From Pantoea sp. A4 (GTDB lineage Bacteria; Pseudomonadota; Gammaproteobacteria; Enterobacterales; Enterobacteriaceae), in contig NZ_ALXE01000002.1 in the NCBI RefSeq assembly GCF_000295955.2, positions 25,111 through 89,110 on the forward strand: a stretch of 64,000 nt of DNA. Direction: 5' to 3'. The notes beneath the pieces were generated by a model that saw nothing but the letters and a program-made list of their open reading frames with translations, did no database searches and was not told the DNA's origin. A program made the translations under genes and the position numbers. This document shows, in pieces, positions 52,191 to 63,279 of the stretch. How positions within the stretch are numbered: the stretch's first letter is position 1; the number at the start of each line of letters is the position of its first letter.

Positions 52191-54197
52191 ATGAGAAAAT
52201 TATATCATTTAGCCTTTTCTATAGTAATGGCATTTATTCCTGTTTCTTATTCAAAGGCCAACATTCCCTCTAACTGGAAGCTCGGTGAATATTACTATAA
52301 AAGTCATAACCAATCTCTTGAAGATATGTTAAGCAATGCTGCCAGAAGCTATAATGTCAGAACTTCCTTCGATGATATTCCCAATAAAATAATACACAAA
52401 AACTTCCAGGTAAATAATTTTATTAGTTTACTTGAGAGAGTTGAAATTGAATTCGATCTAGACTGGTTCTACTATAATGACACTCTTTACTTTAGCAATA
52501 AAAGTGATCGTGTAAAACAAGATGTATCCGTAACTAAATCAAGCTTGTTTGAGTTATCTAATCATCTTGATAGCTTAGGGTTGAAAAATAAAAAATTTGG
52601 TTGGGAGTATATTTCCGATAGTGAGACGCTTCGCCTTTCTGGTCCGGAGCAGTATGTTAATTTGATTATTGGCTTTATCGGTTCAGGACAAATACTTGCT
52701 CAACATGATGAATATGTTCCTATGGTATTTGAGTTAAAGTATGCTTCTGCGTCTGACCGTAAAATGAGTTTTAGGCAGCAAAACTCTGTCATTCCGGGCG
52801 TTGCTACATTGCTAAAAAAAATAACGGGTGATATATCACCATTACTTTCCTCTGAACTCCCGGTTCATCCTTCATTAAATAATAACGACCATGTGGAAAC
52901 AGCAGAGATTAGTGAGTTTTTGAATGGCAGTGTTGATGCTTTAGACGATACGGTAGCTATTCAGGATAAAGTGATTAAAAGATTCTTTAATTCGAATTCC
53001 GCTAACAAGACTACATCAGGTAAACGGGTTCGTGTAGCTGAAGATGTGGCAAGAAATAGCATTATTATTTATGATAACATTAAAAGACGCTCTTATTACC
53101 AATCTCTTATTAACCGGCTCGATCGTCCACAGAAAATGTTTGAAATTAACGCCATGATTATTGAGGTTAATGAAAGCGTTTCTCAGGATTTTGGTGCTGA
53201 CTTGGCCATTTTCACAGATGGGAAACATTTTTTTTCGGGAGGAAATACCACGTCAAAAAAAATTTCCATTAGCAATGGAAAAGATTTTTTTGCTAAAATT
53301 AAAGCTTACCAGGATAAAGGTCTGATAAAGCTAACGGCGAATACCTCGGTGCTCACTATTGAAAATAGCCCAGCAATTATTGATTTCAGTAAAACCTTAT
53401 ATCTACCAGTGCACGGTGAACGTGTTGCAAGTTTTCTGCCTGTAGTAAGCGGTACGAGTTTAAGGGTTACACCACGTGAATTGGGCTTTGCTTCCCCCAG
53501 AACTATCCAATTGTCAGTCGACCTTGAAGACGGAGACGTTAATTTTGAGAACAATGGTTCTTCAGCAAGTAAAAAAGTGGCTGAAATAAAAACGCAAGCA
53601 ACACTTCTGGAAAATCAGCCTTTGGTTCTTGGGGGGGTTAACTCAACAAGAATTGATAGTAGTACATCTAAAGTTCCTGTTTTAGGAGATGTTCCCTTAG
53701 CTGGTTTTTTATTTAAGCAAAAAACCAATCAAAAAAGTTTTAGTTATCGCTATTATATAATAACACCTAAAATAATTGGTGATCAGTCAACTGCGGATAA
53801 ATTCAGGATCGTGGAAGGGAATTACTTGAATGCTTATATGAATAATAAGACCCACCTTATTAAAGCTCAATCAGAAAAGCGCACTAAAATTGAGTCTGTA
53901 ATGGCAGAGTTTATGTATTCAAGAAAAATAACCTCCCTAAAAAGGTTGAATGACATTGAAAACAGGTCTAATCATTGCATACTCCCTCCTGGAGTGTCCT
54001 TTTTGAATGGCACAAGAGTTTTTTCCGATGGTGAAATAAAGTTAACTGTATACTCACTAACTAACAGTGGTAAGAGGAGAATTTATCTTGAGCGAATTAA
54101 CTGCCCTTCCTCTAATGTACTGGCTGTATCTGCCTGGCCATTGAATCAGCTGTCTAAAGGAATGAGTTCAAATTTGTTCGTTTTCTCAAATAACTAA
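52191..54197 (+). CDS. sctC: Type III secretion outer membrane secretin SctC (HrcC)
   Basis: SctC forms the outer membrane ring. The 668-residue protein starts with a signal peptide (MRKLYHLAFSIVMAFIPVSYSKA). It then has N0/N1 ring domains (SLEDMLSNAARSYNVRTSFDDIPNKIIHKNFQVNNFISLLERVE) and the secretin core: RNSIIIYDNIKRRSYYQSLINRLDRPQKMFEINAMIIEVNE, TLLENQPLVLGGVNSTR and VPVLGDVPLAGFLFKQKT. The length matches HrcC of Erwinia-type systems. Homopolymer runs inside it (T8 near 53229) are in frame, so this gene is intact. A small lipoprotein at 39447 could be its pilotin. Confidence 0.93.
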   Translation: MRKLYHLAFSIVMAFIPVSYSKANIPSNWKLGEYYYKSHNQSLEDMLSNAARSYNVRTSFDDIPNKIIHKNFQVNNFISLLERVEIEFDLDWFYYNDTLYFSNKSDRVKQDVSVTKSSLFELSNHLDSLGLKNKKFGWEYISDSETLRLSGPEQYVNLIIGFIGSGQILAQHDEYVPMVFELKYASASDRKMSFRQQNSVIPGVATLLKKITGDISPLLSSELPVHPSLNNNDHVETAEISEFLNGSVDALDDTVAIQDKVIKRFFNSNSANKTTSGKRVRVAEDVARNSIIIYDNIKRRSYYQSLINRLDRPQKMFEINAMIIEVNESVSQDFGADLAIFTDGKHFFSGGNTTSKKISISNGKDFFAKIKAYQDKGLIKLTANTSVLTIENSPAIIDFSKTLYLPVHGERVASFLPVVSGTSLRVTPRELGFASPRTIQLSVDLEDGDVNFENNGSSASKKVAEIKTQATLLENQPLVLGGVNSTRIDSSTSKVPVLGDVPLAGFLFKQKTNQKSFSYRYYIITPKIIGDQSTADKFRIVEGNYLNAYMNNKTHLIKAQSEKRTKIESVMAEFMYSRKITSLKRLNDIENRSNHCILPPGVSFLNGTRVFSDGEIKLTVYSLTNSGKRRIYLERINCPSSNVLAVSAWPLNQLSKGMSSNLFVFSNN

Positions 54198-54379
54198 CTT
54201 TTGTTGTTATCATCTAAAAATGAGTTTTTTATTATTTAATGAGTTGCTATTTAAAGACGAGGCTTGGAGGAAATTTATTTCCAGGATGGTATTTTAAGTT
54301 GGATGCTATGATTTCACCCATGGATTTATAGATCATTAAATGAATTTTTGTTAATTTTATTATTATTTTTGGTTGAGTG

Positions 54380-55258
54380 ATGACTATTCAAAATCCATTA
54401 ATTTCCTTCGACAACGAAGAGCTCAAACACGCATTATACTCGTCGTATCATGATATCCTTATTCAGGGTGAAACGGGTACTGGTAAGGATACGCTTGCCT
54501 ATAACATCTATAAGCAACAACAATTTAAGGGAGACTTCGTGGCTGTTAATGCGGCAGCTATTCCTGACACACTAATTGAAAGTGAGCTCTTTGGTACTGT
54601 TGCTGGAGCCTATACTGGCGCAACAAATAGTCGGGTTGGGTATGTTGAAGCAGCACATGATGGCATTCTTTATCTGGATGAGATTGATAGTTTGCCCTTA
54701 CACTTGCAAGTCAAATTATTGAGGGTAATTGAAACGCGTGCCTTACAACGCTTGGGTAGCACAAAAACATTACAACTTAACTTCAGGGTCATTGCATCAT
54801 CTCAGCGTAATTTATTTAATCTTACTCAGAGTGGTTTATTTAGAGGGGATCTGTACTATCGCCTCATGACTTTGAAGGTTAACATACCTCCACTGAGAGA
54901 ACGTGCTGAAACTATTTTGCCTATGTTCAAGGTTTTCCTTAAATCATCCTCTTGCATCAATGGGGTTCATCCTCCGAACATTACAGCTGAGGTTGAAGAT
55001 GCTTTGCTGATGTATTCATGGCCAGGTAATATTCGGGAGCTAAAGTCCTGTGCAGATAGGTTTTCTTTAGGGTTGCCGATATTTTCACAACCGATTTCAC
55101 CCACTGGAATAAAAAAACTAAAAGAAAGAGTAAGCGTTTTTGAACGGTCTGTCATAAACAGCTGCCTCGAAAAGTATGATGGTAATATGAAAGAGGTCGC
55201 TGAAGAATTGGCAGTTACTGTTCGGACTATTTATAATAAACTGCAAAGTCAAAAATAA
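54380..55258 (+). CDS. hrpS: HrpS-like sigma-54 enhancer-binding protein
   Basis: The 292-residue protein has only the AAA+ and DNA-binding domains, with no receiver or sensory domain, like HrpS. Walker A is QGETGTGKD, the sigma-54 contact loop is GAYTGA (Tyr for the usual Phe), Walker B is GILYLDEID, the arginine fingers are in FRGDLYYRL, sensor 2 is WPGNIRELKS, and a Fis-type helix-turn-helix (MKEVAEELAVTVRTIYNKL) ends it. The obvious target is the -24/-12 promoter of the ECF sigma gene. The 180-bp upstream gap (54198-54379) has an inverted repeat GGAAAT-TT-ATTTCC at 54269-54282 but no hrp-box. No hrpX/hrpY pair is nearby. An in-frame GTG at 54377 is the alternative start. Confidence 0.9.
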   Translation: MTIQNPLISFDNEELKHALYSSYHDILIQGETGTGKDTLAYNIYKQQQFKGDFVAVNAAAIPDTLIESELFGTVAGAYTGATNSRVGYVEAAHDGILYLDEIDSLPLHLQVKLLRVIETRALQRLGSTKTLQLNFRVIASSQRNLFNLTQSGLFRGDLYYRLMTLKVNIPPLRERAETILPMFKVFLKSSSCINGVHPPNITAEVEDALLMYSWPGNIRELKSCADRFSLGLPIFSQPISPTGIKKLKERVSVFERSVINSCLEKYDGNMKEVAEELAVTVRTIYNKLQSQK

Positions 55259-55260
55259 AA

Positions 55261-55857
55261 ATGACTAACGTATTAACCCAAAATAGCGTTCGTTTTTTTT
55301 TGTCACAAATACACTTATCATGGTTCGACTCAAGTGGAGATTGTCTTTATTTTCATGATGGTTGTGTTTGCTCTTGCAGAGAAGTGGCAATCTATTCGGA
55401 TATCCTTGGTATCGATAGCTTATATTTAAATGAAGCCCCTCCTTTGGTCTCATCTTTATTTTCTCTTGAAGCTAATTGTAGGGGGCATTTTTATGCACTT
55501 TTATCGGAAGTTATCACTAAAGGAAGTGGTGTTAACGCGTTATCCTGTGAGGATGTGGTTTGGTGTGGCCGTTTGGGACGTTTCTACCCACAAATTAATA
55601 ATTTGTTCACGCTTAATGACGTTTGTCACCCCGATAAGATTTTTCTTGATATTACATATCAACTTTATCCGCAAGAGTGGTTTTACTTCAGACTCCTTTT
55701 TGATAAAGAAATGAGTTTAAATATTAAAACTGCTCCTTTTTCAGCGATAGAGTCGATCGTTCTGCGTAAAGTTTTTACTCTTCTTCTTCGTCATGTCACT
55801 GAGATTTCGTGCCCTCACATCGAGGAAAACGGCCTTGTTGCCTCATCCTTAACATAA
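55261..55857 (+). CDS. Unrecognised protein, candidate SctK (HrpD/YscK-like) sorting platform subunit
   Basis: The 198-residue soluble protein starts two bases after the hrpS-like stop. It has no signal peptide or membrane helix and many aromatic residues and cysteines. Its N terminus (VRFFLSQIHLSWFDSS) and C terminus (WFYFRLLFDKEMS to LRKVFTLLLRHVTEISCPHI) resemble the ends of YscK-type SctK proteins, which have a similar size and a terminal C-x-H. SctK is otherwise missing from the cluster, where it would normally lie between sctJ and sctL. The match is weak and by eye. Codons 11-14 contain a T9 run at 55293-55301, a site prone to slippage. Confidence 0.4.
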   Translation: MTNVLTQNSVRFFLSQIHLSWFDSSGDCLYFHDGCVCSCREVAIYSDILGIDSLYLNEAPPLVSSLFSLEANCRGHFYALLSEVITKGSGVNALSCEDVVWCGRLGRFYPQINNLFTLNDVCHPDKIFLDITYQLYPQEWFYFRLLFDKEMSLNIKTAPFSAIESIVLRKVFTLLLRHVTEISCPHIEENGLVASSLT

Positions 55858-55987
55858 CACATCGCAACTTTTTTCCATCGCTTCACATAAGTGATGGGGT
55901 AAACGCTTTTTTGTTTTGGCCTCTATACTTCCTTCATAGAAAGTTTAACATCAATACCCATATAATCTTCTGTTTTCTGGATGCGTG

Positions 55988-57073
55988 ATGTACTTAAAGT
56001 TAACTCTTTTGTTGCCTGTACTTTTGCTGGCTGCTTGTAGCAGTAAGTCTCATCTGCAGGCCCGTGAGACGCCATCTTCTGTTGGTCAAGGAGGCTTTTT
56101 GCTCCAGCCTGATCAGAGTGCACAGGTACTCAATGGGGATTTCTCAGGTAACCCAGTAGCCGAACAGTTCATTGATATGATGGTATCGAAACACGGCTTT
56201 GACCGCACTCAGCTCCATGTTGTTATTGGTCAGGCTAAACGTCTTGATTATGTCCTGCGCTTAATGGATCAACAGGCACCTACCTACACTGGGCCGACCG
56301 GACCCAACGGTGCGTGGATACGCTATCGAAACAAGTTCATCACGCCTGCGAATGTACAAAACGGCGTTGCCTTCTGGAACCAATATCAAGATGTCTTACA
56401 GCGTGCAGAACAGCAATATGGTGTTCCCGCTGAAATTATCGTAGGCATTATTGGTGTAGAGACCCGCTGGGGCAGAGTCATGGGGAAAACCCGTATCCTT
56501 GATGCTCTGGCGACACTCTCTTTCAATTACCCACGCCGCGCTGCTTATTTCAGTGGAGAGCTTGAAACCTTCCTGCTGATGGCCCGCAGTGAACAGGATG
56601 ATCCGCTTAATCTTCGTGGTTCCTTCGCCGGGGCAATGGGCTATGGCCAGTTCATGCCATCAGCCTATAAACAATATGCGGTTGACTTCAACGGAGATGG
56701 TCACATCAATCTGTGGGACCCAGAGGATGCGATCGGCAGTGTTGCTCACTATTTCCAGGCTCATGGCTGGAAAGCTGGGCAGGGTATCGCTGTGCCAGCC
56801 AGTGGACAGGCTCCGTTGCTTAATAATGGTTTTAACACGAGCTATACACCCTCCATGCTAGCTGCTTCGGGTCTGAGTGCCCTGGGGCCACTGGATGGGG
56901 CGAATCAAGTCAGCCTGCTAAGGCTTGATATGGGAACCAGCTATCAATATTGGTTCGGCTTACCGAATTTCTATGTCATCACTCGCTACAACCACAGCAC
57001 ACACTATGCAATGGCCGTATGGCAGCTCGGCGAAGCGGTAAGGCAGGCTCGACAGGGTGCTGTGTTTCAGTAG
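55988..57073 (+). CDS. mltB: Membrane-bound lytic murein transglycosylase B
   Basis: MltB cleaves peptidoglycan glycan strands to 1,6-anhydro products from the outer membrane. The 361-residue lipoprotein has lipobox LLAACSS after a short signal helix. The catalytic Glu is in [35 protein letters not shown], and the EF-hand-like calcium loop [19 protein letters not shown] is kept. The ATG at 55988 is used (GTG one codon earlier). Base composition returns to the chromosomal average here, so the island ends just before it. Confidence 0.95.
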   Translation: MYLKLTLLLPVLLLAACSSKSHLQARETPSSVGQGGFLLQPDQSAQVLNGDFSGNPVAEQFIDMMVSKHGFDRTQLHVVIGQAKRLDYVLRLMDQQAPTYTGPTGPNGAWIRYRNKFITPANVQNGVAFWNQYQDVLQRAEQQYGVPAEIIVGIIGVETRWGRVMGKTRILDALATLSFNYPRRAAYFSGELETFLLMARSEQDDPLNLRGSFAGAMGYGQFMPSAYKQYAVDFNGDGHINLWDPEDAIGSVAHYFQAHGWKAGQGIAVPASGQAPLLNNGFNTSYTPSMLAASGLSALGPLDGANQVSLLRLDMGTSYQYWFGLPNFYVITRYNHSTHYAMAVWQLGEAVRQARQGAVFQ

Positions 57074-57102
57074 CATTGCTTTCATCCGTAGAGGCGTTAA
57101 CT

Positions 57103-57879
57103 ATGACTGACTGGGATCCCGTATTATATCGACAGTTTGAAGCAGAAAGGACGCGCCCGGCACTTGAGTTACTGGGTCGTATTCCTGTCACTCATCCTAC
57201 TCGTGTAACTGATCTAGGTTGCGGCCCGGGGAATAGTACTGAACTGCTTCGTCAACATTGGCCCGATGCACAGATCATCGGGCTAGATAATTCTCCCGCA
57301 ATGTTGGTGCAGGCCAGAGAACGCCTGCCAGATTGCTTTTTTGTCGAGTCAGATATTCAGCGTTGGCATCCGCAGTCCCCTCAGCAGATTATTTATGCGA
57401 ATGCCTCTTTGCAGTGGGTGGAGAATCACAACCAGCTAATACCTCATCTCGTGCGCCAACTCGCTCCAGAAGGAGTGTTGGCCATTCAGATGCCAGATAA
57501 CGTTAATGAACCTTCACATCGTTTAATGCGTGAAATTGCCGTTCGTGAGCCTTTTAGCCAGTTAATTCCTGCAGCTATAGTGGAAAGAAAGCAGGCGTTC
57601 AGTACCGAGCACTATTATGATCTTTTGACGCAAAACGGTTGTCAGGTCGATATTTGGCGTACCACTTATTTTCATGTGATGCCAACGGTAAGTGCGATTG
57701 TTGATTGGTTGCGATCTACCGGTTTGCGGCCGTTTTTGGCACAGCTAAATCAAGAGCAACAGAGGCTATTTCTTGATGCTTATTTATCTGAACTGAAAAA
57801 TGCCTATCCTCAACGTGCTGATGGCCGTGTTTTATTGGCGTTCCCACGATTTTTCATCGTTGCCGTGAAATCTGTCTGA
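57103..57879 (+). CDS. tam: Trans-aconitate 2-methyltransferase
   Basis: Tam esterifies trans-aconitate, an inhibitory by-product of the citric acid cycle, using SAM. The 258-residue protein has the SAM motif [34 protein letters not shown], then [50 protein letters not shown] and a C-terminal [14 protein letters not shown], as in E. coli Tam. The start at 57103 ([12 protein letters not shown]) fits; a longer frame overlapping mltB is rejected. In E. coli tam is elsewhere in the genome, so its place between mltB and pncC is lineage-specific. Confidence 0.92.
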   Translation: MTDWDPVLYRQFEAERTRPALELLGRIPVTHPTRVTDLGCGPGNSTELLRQHWPDAQIIGLDNSPAMLVQARERLPDCFFVESDIQRWHPQSPQQIIYANASLQWVENHNQLIPHLVRQLAPEGVLAIQMPDNVNEPSHRLMREIAVREPFSQLIPAAIVERKQAFSTEHYYDLLTQNGCQVDIWRTTYFHVMPTVSAIVDWLRSTGLRPFLAQLNQEQQRLFLDAYLSELKNAYPQRADGRVLLAFPRFFIVAVKSV

Positions 57880-57985
57880 GTTTTCTGGAATCGGCACCGC
57901 ACAATAGCGCGGTGCTTTTCATCCCACCTTGAAATAGTCTTAACACTCCCACATTTTATCTCTTCACCAGATTAGGGAGTCGTAC

Positions 57986-58480
57986 ATGGACGATCATCAG
58001 CTTATGGCATTAAGCCATCAGATTGGCCAACTGCTTAAACAGCATTCTGCCAGTGTAACGGTCGCGGAATCCTGCACCGGTGGGTGGTTAGCTAAAGTAC
58101 TTACTGATATTAGCGGTAGCTCTGCCTGGTTTGAGCGCGGTTTTGTGACTTACAGTAATCAGGCCAAAGCTGAAATGCTAGGGGTACAAACAGCCACGCT
58201 GGAACGTTTTGGGGCCGTGAGTGAAGAAGTTGTGAAAGAGATGGCCAGAGGAGCACAGCAACAGGCTCAGGCACAGTATGCGATCTCAGTGAGTGGCATC
58301 GCAGGTCCTGACGGCGGGACGACAGGGAAACCGGTTGGTACAGTGTGGTTCGGTTTCGCACTGCCCGGCGGTAAGACGGTTGCTTATCGTCAATGTTTCA
58401 GCGGCGATCGTGAAGCTGTTCGTCGGCAGTCAGTATTTTGGGCGCTGAGTACATTGCACAGTGAATTTCTCAAAAATTAA
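57986..58480 (+). CDS. pncC: Nicotinamide-nucleotide amidohydrolase PncC
   Basis: PncC (YgaD, CinA C-terminal family) deamidates NMN in pyridine nucleotide recycling. The 164-residue protein has the catalytic serine in VAESCTGGWLAKVLTDISGSSAWFERGFVTYSN and the conserved AISVSGIAGPDGGTTGKPVGTVWFG. It is immediately upstream of recA, as in most enterobacteria. TTAGGGAG precedes the ATG. Confidence 0.95.
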   Translation: MDDHQLMALSHQIGQLLKQHSASVTVAESCTGGWLAKVLTDISGSSAWFERGFVTYSNQAKAEMLGVQTATLERFGAVSEEVVKEMARGAQQQAQAQYAISVSGIAGPDGGTTGKPVGTVWFGFALPGGKTVAYRQCFSGDREAVRRQSVFWALSTLHSEFLKN

Positions 58481-58482
58481 AC

Positions 58483-58510
58483 TTGATACTGTATGACCAT
58501 ACAGTATAAT
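58483..58510 (+). promoter_or_regulatory. recA promoter with LexA (SOS) box
   Basis: TTGATA (58483-58488) and TATAAT (58505-58510) are separated by 16 bp. The spacer is exactly the LexA box CTGTATGACCATACAG (CTGT-N8-ACAG), so LexA bound there would block RNA polymerase. The arrangement is identical to E. coli recA. Confidence 0.96.
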
Positions 58511-58566
58511 TGTGCGCAACAGAACGAGAGCAAGTACTTCAGGTGCGTGCAAACCCGGCATGATGA

Positions 58567-59649
<1,083 letters not shown>

Positions 59650-59657
59650 TTAATATG

Positions 59658-59685
59658 ACGGGAGCAGGAAACTGCTCCCGTTTTG
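59658..59685 (+). terminator. Terminator between recA and recX
   Basis: A 10-bp stem ACGGGAGCAG / CTGCTCCCGT with a GAAA loop and a short T-rich tail, eight bases after the recA stop. Confidence 0.85.
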
Positions 59686-59760
59686 CTTTTCTTTCCCTGC
59701 ACGTATTTCCCCGGTATGGTGTCGCCCGACACGTCCTCTACATTGCCAAAGAGTTTTTTC

Positions 59761-60273
59761 ATGCCTCCATTATCAGACGCAGATAAAGCGGCGTTTACGC
59801 GTTTACTTAATAGCGCTATGTACATTCTGGCCCAACGCGATCATAGCTGTTATGAACTGCAACAAAAGCTACAGCTAGCAGAGCAGAGGCGAGCCAGAGG
59901 CGAACAACGCGATCCCGAGCTGTACAGCATCGAGCTGCTGCAAGCAGTAACGGATTACTGCCTTGAAAATGGTTGGCTAAATGAGCAACGTTTTATTGAA
60001 CTGTTCATCAAAGGAAGATCGCGTAAAGGTTATGGCCCTCAACGCATTAAACAGGAATTGATGCTTAAAGGTATCTCGCGTCAGCTCGCCGATGAAGCGA
60101 TGGCTGAATCAGATATCGACTGGCAGCAAGAAGCTTGTCAGATTGCTGAGCGCAAATTTGGTCTGCCATTACCAACCCGCTGGCCGGAGAAAGCAAAAGT
60201 GATGCGCTACTTGCAATCTCGCGGCTTCTATAGCGAAGATATCCAGTCAGTTTTCACAAATTTTGATGCCTGA
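59761..60273 (+). CDS. recX: Regulatory protein RecX
   Basis: RecX binds RecA and limits its filament. The start at 59761 (MPPLSDADKAAFTRLLNSAM) gives 170 residues, close to E. coli RecX. The three-helix repeats are seen: AMYILAQRDHSCYELQQKL, NEQRFIELFIKGRSRKGYGPQRIKQELMLKGIS and AKVMRYLQSRGFYSEDIQSVF. An in-frame upstream start at 59683 would lie inside the recA terminator and is rejected. No strong ribosome binding site is visible before the ATG, in line with low expression. Confidence 0.92.
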   Translation: MPPLSDADKAAFTRLLNSAMYILAQRDHSCYELQQKLQLAEQRRARGEQRDPELYSIELLQAVTDYCLENGWLNEQRFIELFIKGRSRKGYGPQRIKQELMLKGISRQLADEAMAESDIDWQQEACQIAERKFGLPLPTRWPEKAKVMRYLQSRGFYSEDIQSVFTNFDA

Positions 60274-60406
60274 AGGACGATGGGATTTTACTTCCCATTG
60301 AAGAAAATTTATCTTATTCCCACTTTTTGTTCCTCTTTCACTTGTATCCGCTTAGATCGTGATGCCAGAGAGACGGAACCTTCGTTAGCGTGATTCCAGG
60401 AAATTT

Positions 60407-63034
60407 ATGAGCAAGAGCACTGCTGAGATCCGTCAAGCGTTTCTCGACTTTTTTCACAGCAAGGGACATCAGGTTGTAGATAGCAGTTCCCTTGTGCCGA
60501 ATAACGACCCGACGTTACTGTTCACTAACGCTGGGATGAACCAGTTTAAAGACGTGTTCCTTGGTCAGGATAAGCGTAGCTACTCCCGTGCGACGACGTC
60601 TCAACGTTGCGTACGTGCTGGCGGTAAGCATAACGACCTGGAAAACGTTGGCTATACTGCGCGCCACCACACTTTCTTCGAAATGCTGGGTAACTTCAGC
60701 TTTGGCGATTACTTCAAGCAAGAAGCGATTGCTTTTGCCTGGGAGTTGCTGACAAGCCCGCAGTGGTTCAGTCTGCCGAAAGAGAAACTCTGGGTCACCG
60801 TCTACGCGTCAGATGATGAGGCTTACAATATCTGGGCCAACGAGATTGGTGTCCCACATGAGCGCATCATCCGCATCGGTGACAACAAAGGTGCACCGTA
60901 CGCTTCAGATAACTTCTGGCAGATGGGTGATACTGGACCATGCGGTCCTTGCAGTGAAATTTTCTACGATCACGGCGATCACATCTGGGGTGGCCCTCCA
61001 GGTAGTCCGGAAGAAGATGGCGATCGTTACATTGAGATCTGGAATATCGTCTTCATGCAGTTCAACCGTCAAATCGACGGTACCATGTTGCCATTACCGA
61101 AGCCTTCAGTAGATACCGGCATGGGTCTCGAACGTATTTCGGCAGTATTGCAGCATGTGAATTCAAACTATGAGATCGATCTGTTTGAAAAACTGATTGC
61201 TGCGGTTGCTGCAGTAACAGGGGCTACCGATCTCAGCAATAAATCTCTGCGCGTTGTCGCTGACCACATTCGTTCTTGTGCCTTCTTGATTGCCGATGGC
61301 GTTATTCCGTCGAATGAAAACCGTGGCTATGTGCTGCGTCGTATCATTCGTCGTGCTGTGCGTCATGGCAATATGCTGGGCGCTAAAGAGGCATTCTTCT
61401 ATAAACTGGTTGCCCCTCTGATTGAAGTCATGGGCAGCGCTGGGGATGAACTGCGTCGTCAGCAGGCTCAGGTAGAGAATGTACTGAAGTCAGAAGAAGA
61501 GCAGTTTGCCAAGACCCTTGAGCGTGGTCTGGCGCTGCTGGATGACGAACTCGCAAAATTACAGGGCGATACCCTGGACGGAGAGACTGTATTCCGTCTC
61601 TACGATACCTTCGGTTTCCCGGTCGATTTAACTGCGGATGTCTGCCGTGAGCGGGATCTGAAAATTGACGAAGCCGGCTTTGAAAAAGCCATGGAGCAGC
61701 AGCGTCAACGTGCGCGTGAAGCTAGTGGCTTCGGCACAGACTACAGCAACGTTATCCGTGTTGATGAGGCTTCTGCGTTTAAAGGCTACGAGCAGTTAGC
61801 GTTGACAGCTACAGTCACTGCACTTTACGTGAATGGGGCTGCTGTAGAATCTGTTAGCAGCGGTGATGAGGCGGTGGTCATTCTCGATGAAACACCATTC
61901 TACGGCGAATCCGGTGGACAGGTTGGCGACAGCGGTCTGTTGAGCGGTCAGGGTGTGTCATTTACCGTTTCAGATACGCAAAAGTACGGTAAAGCCGTCG
62001 GCCATATTGGTCATTTAACGGCGGGGCAGTTGCGCGTTGGCGATCGCCTTGAAGCACAGGTGGATGAAGAACGTCGAGCACGCATTCGTCTTAATCACTC
62101 TGCAACGCATTTGATGCACGAAGCGCTGCGTGAAGTATTAGGCCGTCATGTTGGGCAGAAAGGCTCATTGAACAATGATAAGTACCTGCGTTTTGACTTC
62201 TCTCATTCTGAAGCGGTGAAACCTCAGGAGATCCGCGCGGTCGAAGATATTGTGAATGCCCAGATTCGTCGTAATCTGTTGATTCAAACTGATGTCATGG
62301 ATCTGGATGACGCTAAAGCGCTGGGTGCCACTGCACTGTTCGGTGAAAAATATGAACAGCGTGTGCGTGTTGTGACCATGGGTGACTTCTCAGTTGAGCT
62401 TTGTGGTGGTACACATGCCGCAAGAACTGGTGACATTGGTTTGTTCCGCATCTTGACCGAGTCAGGAACGGCTGCAGGCGTGCGTCGTATTGAAGCGTTG
62501 ACCGGTGAAGCTGCAATTGCTCAACTTCACGCGCAAAGTGACCAGTTGTCAGAGATTGCGCAGGTGGTGAAAGCCAACAGCACAAACTTGAACGAGAAGG
62601 TTCGTACACTGGTGGACCATACTCGTGCGCTGGAAAAAGAGTTGCAACAACTGCGCGATCAGCAAGCTGCGCAGGAGAGTGCTAATCTGAGCAGTAAAGC
62701 GATTGATGTGAACGGGACGAAACTGCTGGTCAGTGAACTGGCTAACGTGGACCCGAAAATGCTACGCACCATGGTCGATGATCTGAAAAACCAGCTGAAA
62801 TCCGCCATTATTGTTTTGGCGACGGTGGCAGAAGGTAAAGTGTCGTTGATCGCTGGTGTGACAAAAGACCTGACAGACAAGGTCAAAGCCGGTGAGCTGG
62901 TGGGCGATTTGGCCCAGCAGGTTGGCGGTAAAGGTGGTGGTAGACCAGATATGGCGCAAGCCGGGGGAACGGATACTGCAGCTCTTACGAACGCGCTGAA
63001 AGGCGTGGAAGCGTGGGTCAGTAGCCGACTGTAA
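60407..63034 (+). CDS. alaS: Alanyl-tRNA synthetase
   Basis: AlaS charges tRNA-Ala and edits mischarged Ser and Gly. The 875-residue protein has the class II core ([38 protein letters not shown] and [41 protein letters not shown]), the editing domain zinc ligands in [18 protein letters not shown] and [17 protein letters not shown], and the C-Ala domain ending [11 protein letters not shown]. It is intact. A hairpin follows at 63060-63083. Confidence 0.98.
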   Translation: MSKSTAEIRQAFLDFFHSKGHQVVDSSSLVPNNDPTLLFTNAGMNQFKDVFLGQDKRSYSRATTSQRCVRAGGKHNDLENVGYTARHHTFFEMLGNFSFGDYFKQEAIAFAWELLTSPQWFSLPKEKLWVTVYASDDEAYNIWANEIGVPHERIIRIGDNKGAPYASDNFWQMGDTGPCGPCSEIFYDHGDHIWGGPPGSPEEDGDRYIEIWNIVFMQFNRQIDGTMLPLPKPSVDTGMGLERISAVLQHVNSNYEIDLFEKLIAAVAAVTGATDLSNKSLRVVADHIRSCAFLIADGVIPSNENRGYVLRRIIRRAVRHGNMLGAKEAFFYKLVAPLIEVMGSAGDELRRQQAQVENVLKSEEEQFAKTLERGLALLDDELAKLQGDTLDGETVFRLYDTFGFPVDLTADVCRERDLKIDEAGFEKAMEQQRQRAREASGFGTDYSNVIRVDEASAFKGYEQLALTATVTALYVNGAAVESVSSGDEAVVILDETPFYGESGGQVGDSGLLSGQGVSFTVSDTQKYGKAVGHIGHLTAGQLRVGDRLEAQVDEERRARIRLNHSATHLMHEALREVLGRHVGQKGSLNNDKYLRFDFSHSEAVKPQEIRAVEDIVNAQIRRNLLIQTDVMDLDDAKALGATALFGEKYEQRVRVVTMGDFSVELCGGTHAARTGDIGLFRILTESGTAAGVRRIEALTGEAAIAQLHAQSDQLSEIAQVVKANSTNLNEKVRTLVDHTRALEKELQQLRDQQAAQESANLSSKAIDVNGTKLLVSELANVDPKMLRTMVDDLKNQLKSAIIVLATVAEGKVSLIAGVTKDLTDKVKAGELVGDLAQQVGGKGGGRPDMAQAGGTDTAALTNALKGVEAWVSSRL

Positions 63035-63059
63035 TGAAATAAAACAATGCATTGTGGAG

Positions 63060-63083
63060 AGTGCCGTCACAGGTGTCGGCACT
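63060..63083 (+). terminator. Hairpin after alaS
   Basis: AGTGCCGTCAC and GTGTCGGCACT form an 11-bp stem with one mismatch and a two-base loop, followed by TTCT, 25 bases past the alaS stop. The rest of the alaS-csrA gap (to 63279) is the csrA leader; it contains several GGA sequences (near 63223, 63235 and in the ribosome binding site AAGGAG), which are potential CsrA autoregulation sites. Confidence 0.6.
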
Positions 63084-63279
63084 TTCTAACACGATGTGCA
63101 ACTGCTAATGATAAAGTCAGGTTGATGTAGTGTATTTCGGCTAAACTTACTATCAGCAGAATGTATTGGCGCCATAACGCGGGTTGCTGTATTTATCATA
63201 GTCAACGTTCGGTGTCGCATGATGGAGAATGCCGGGAAACCTACGGGCCCGACTCTTTTAATCTTTCAAGGAGCAAAGA

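Noticed and set aside
53228..53268. T8 and A8 runs in sctC as further frameshift sites
   Set aside because: The sctC frame is continuous through them and the protein is full length.
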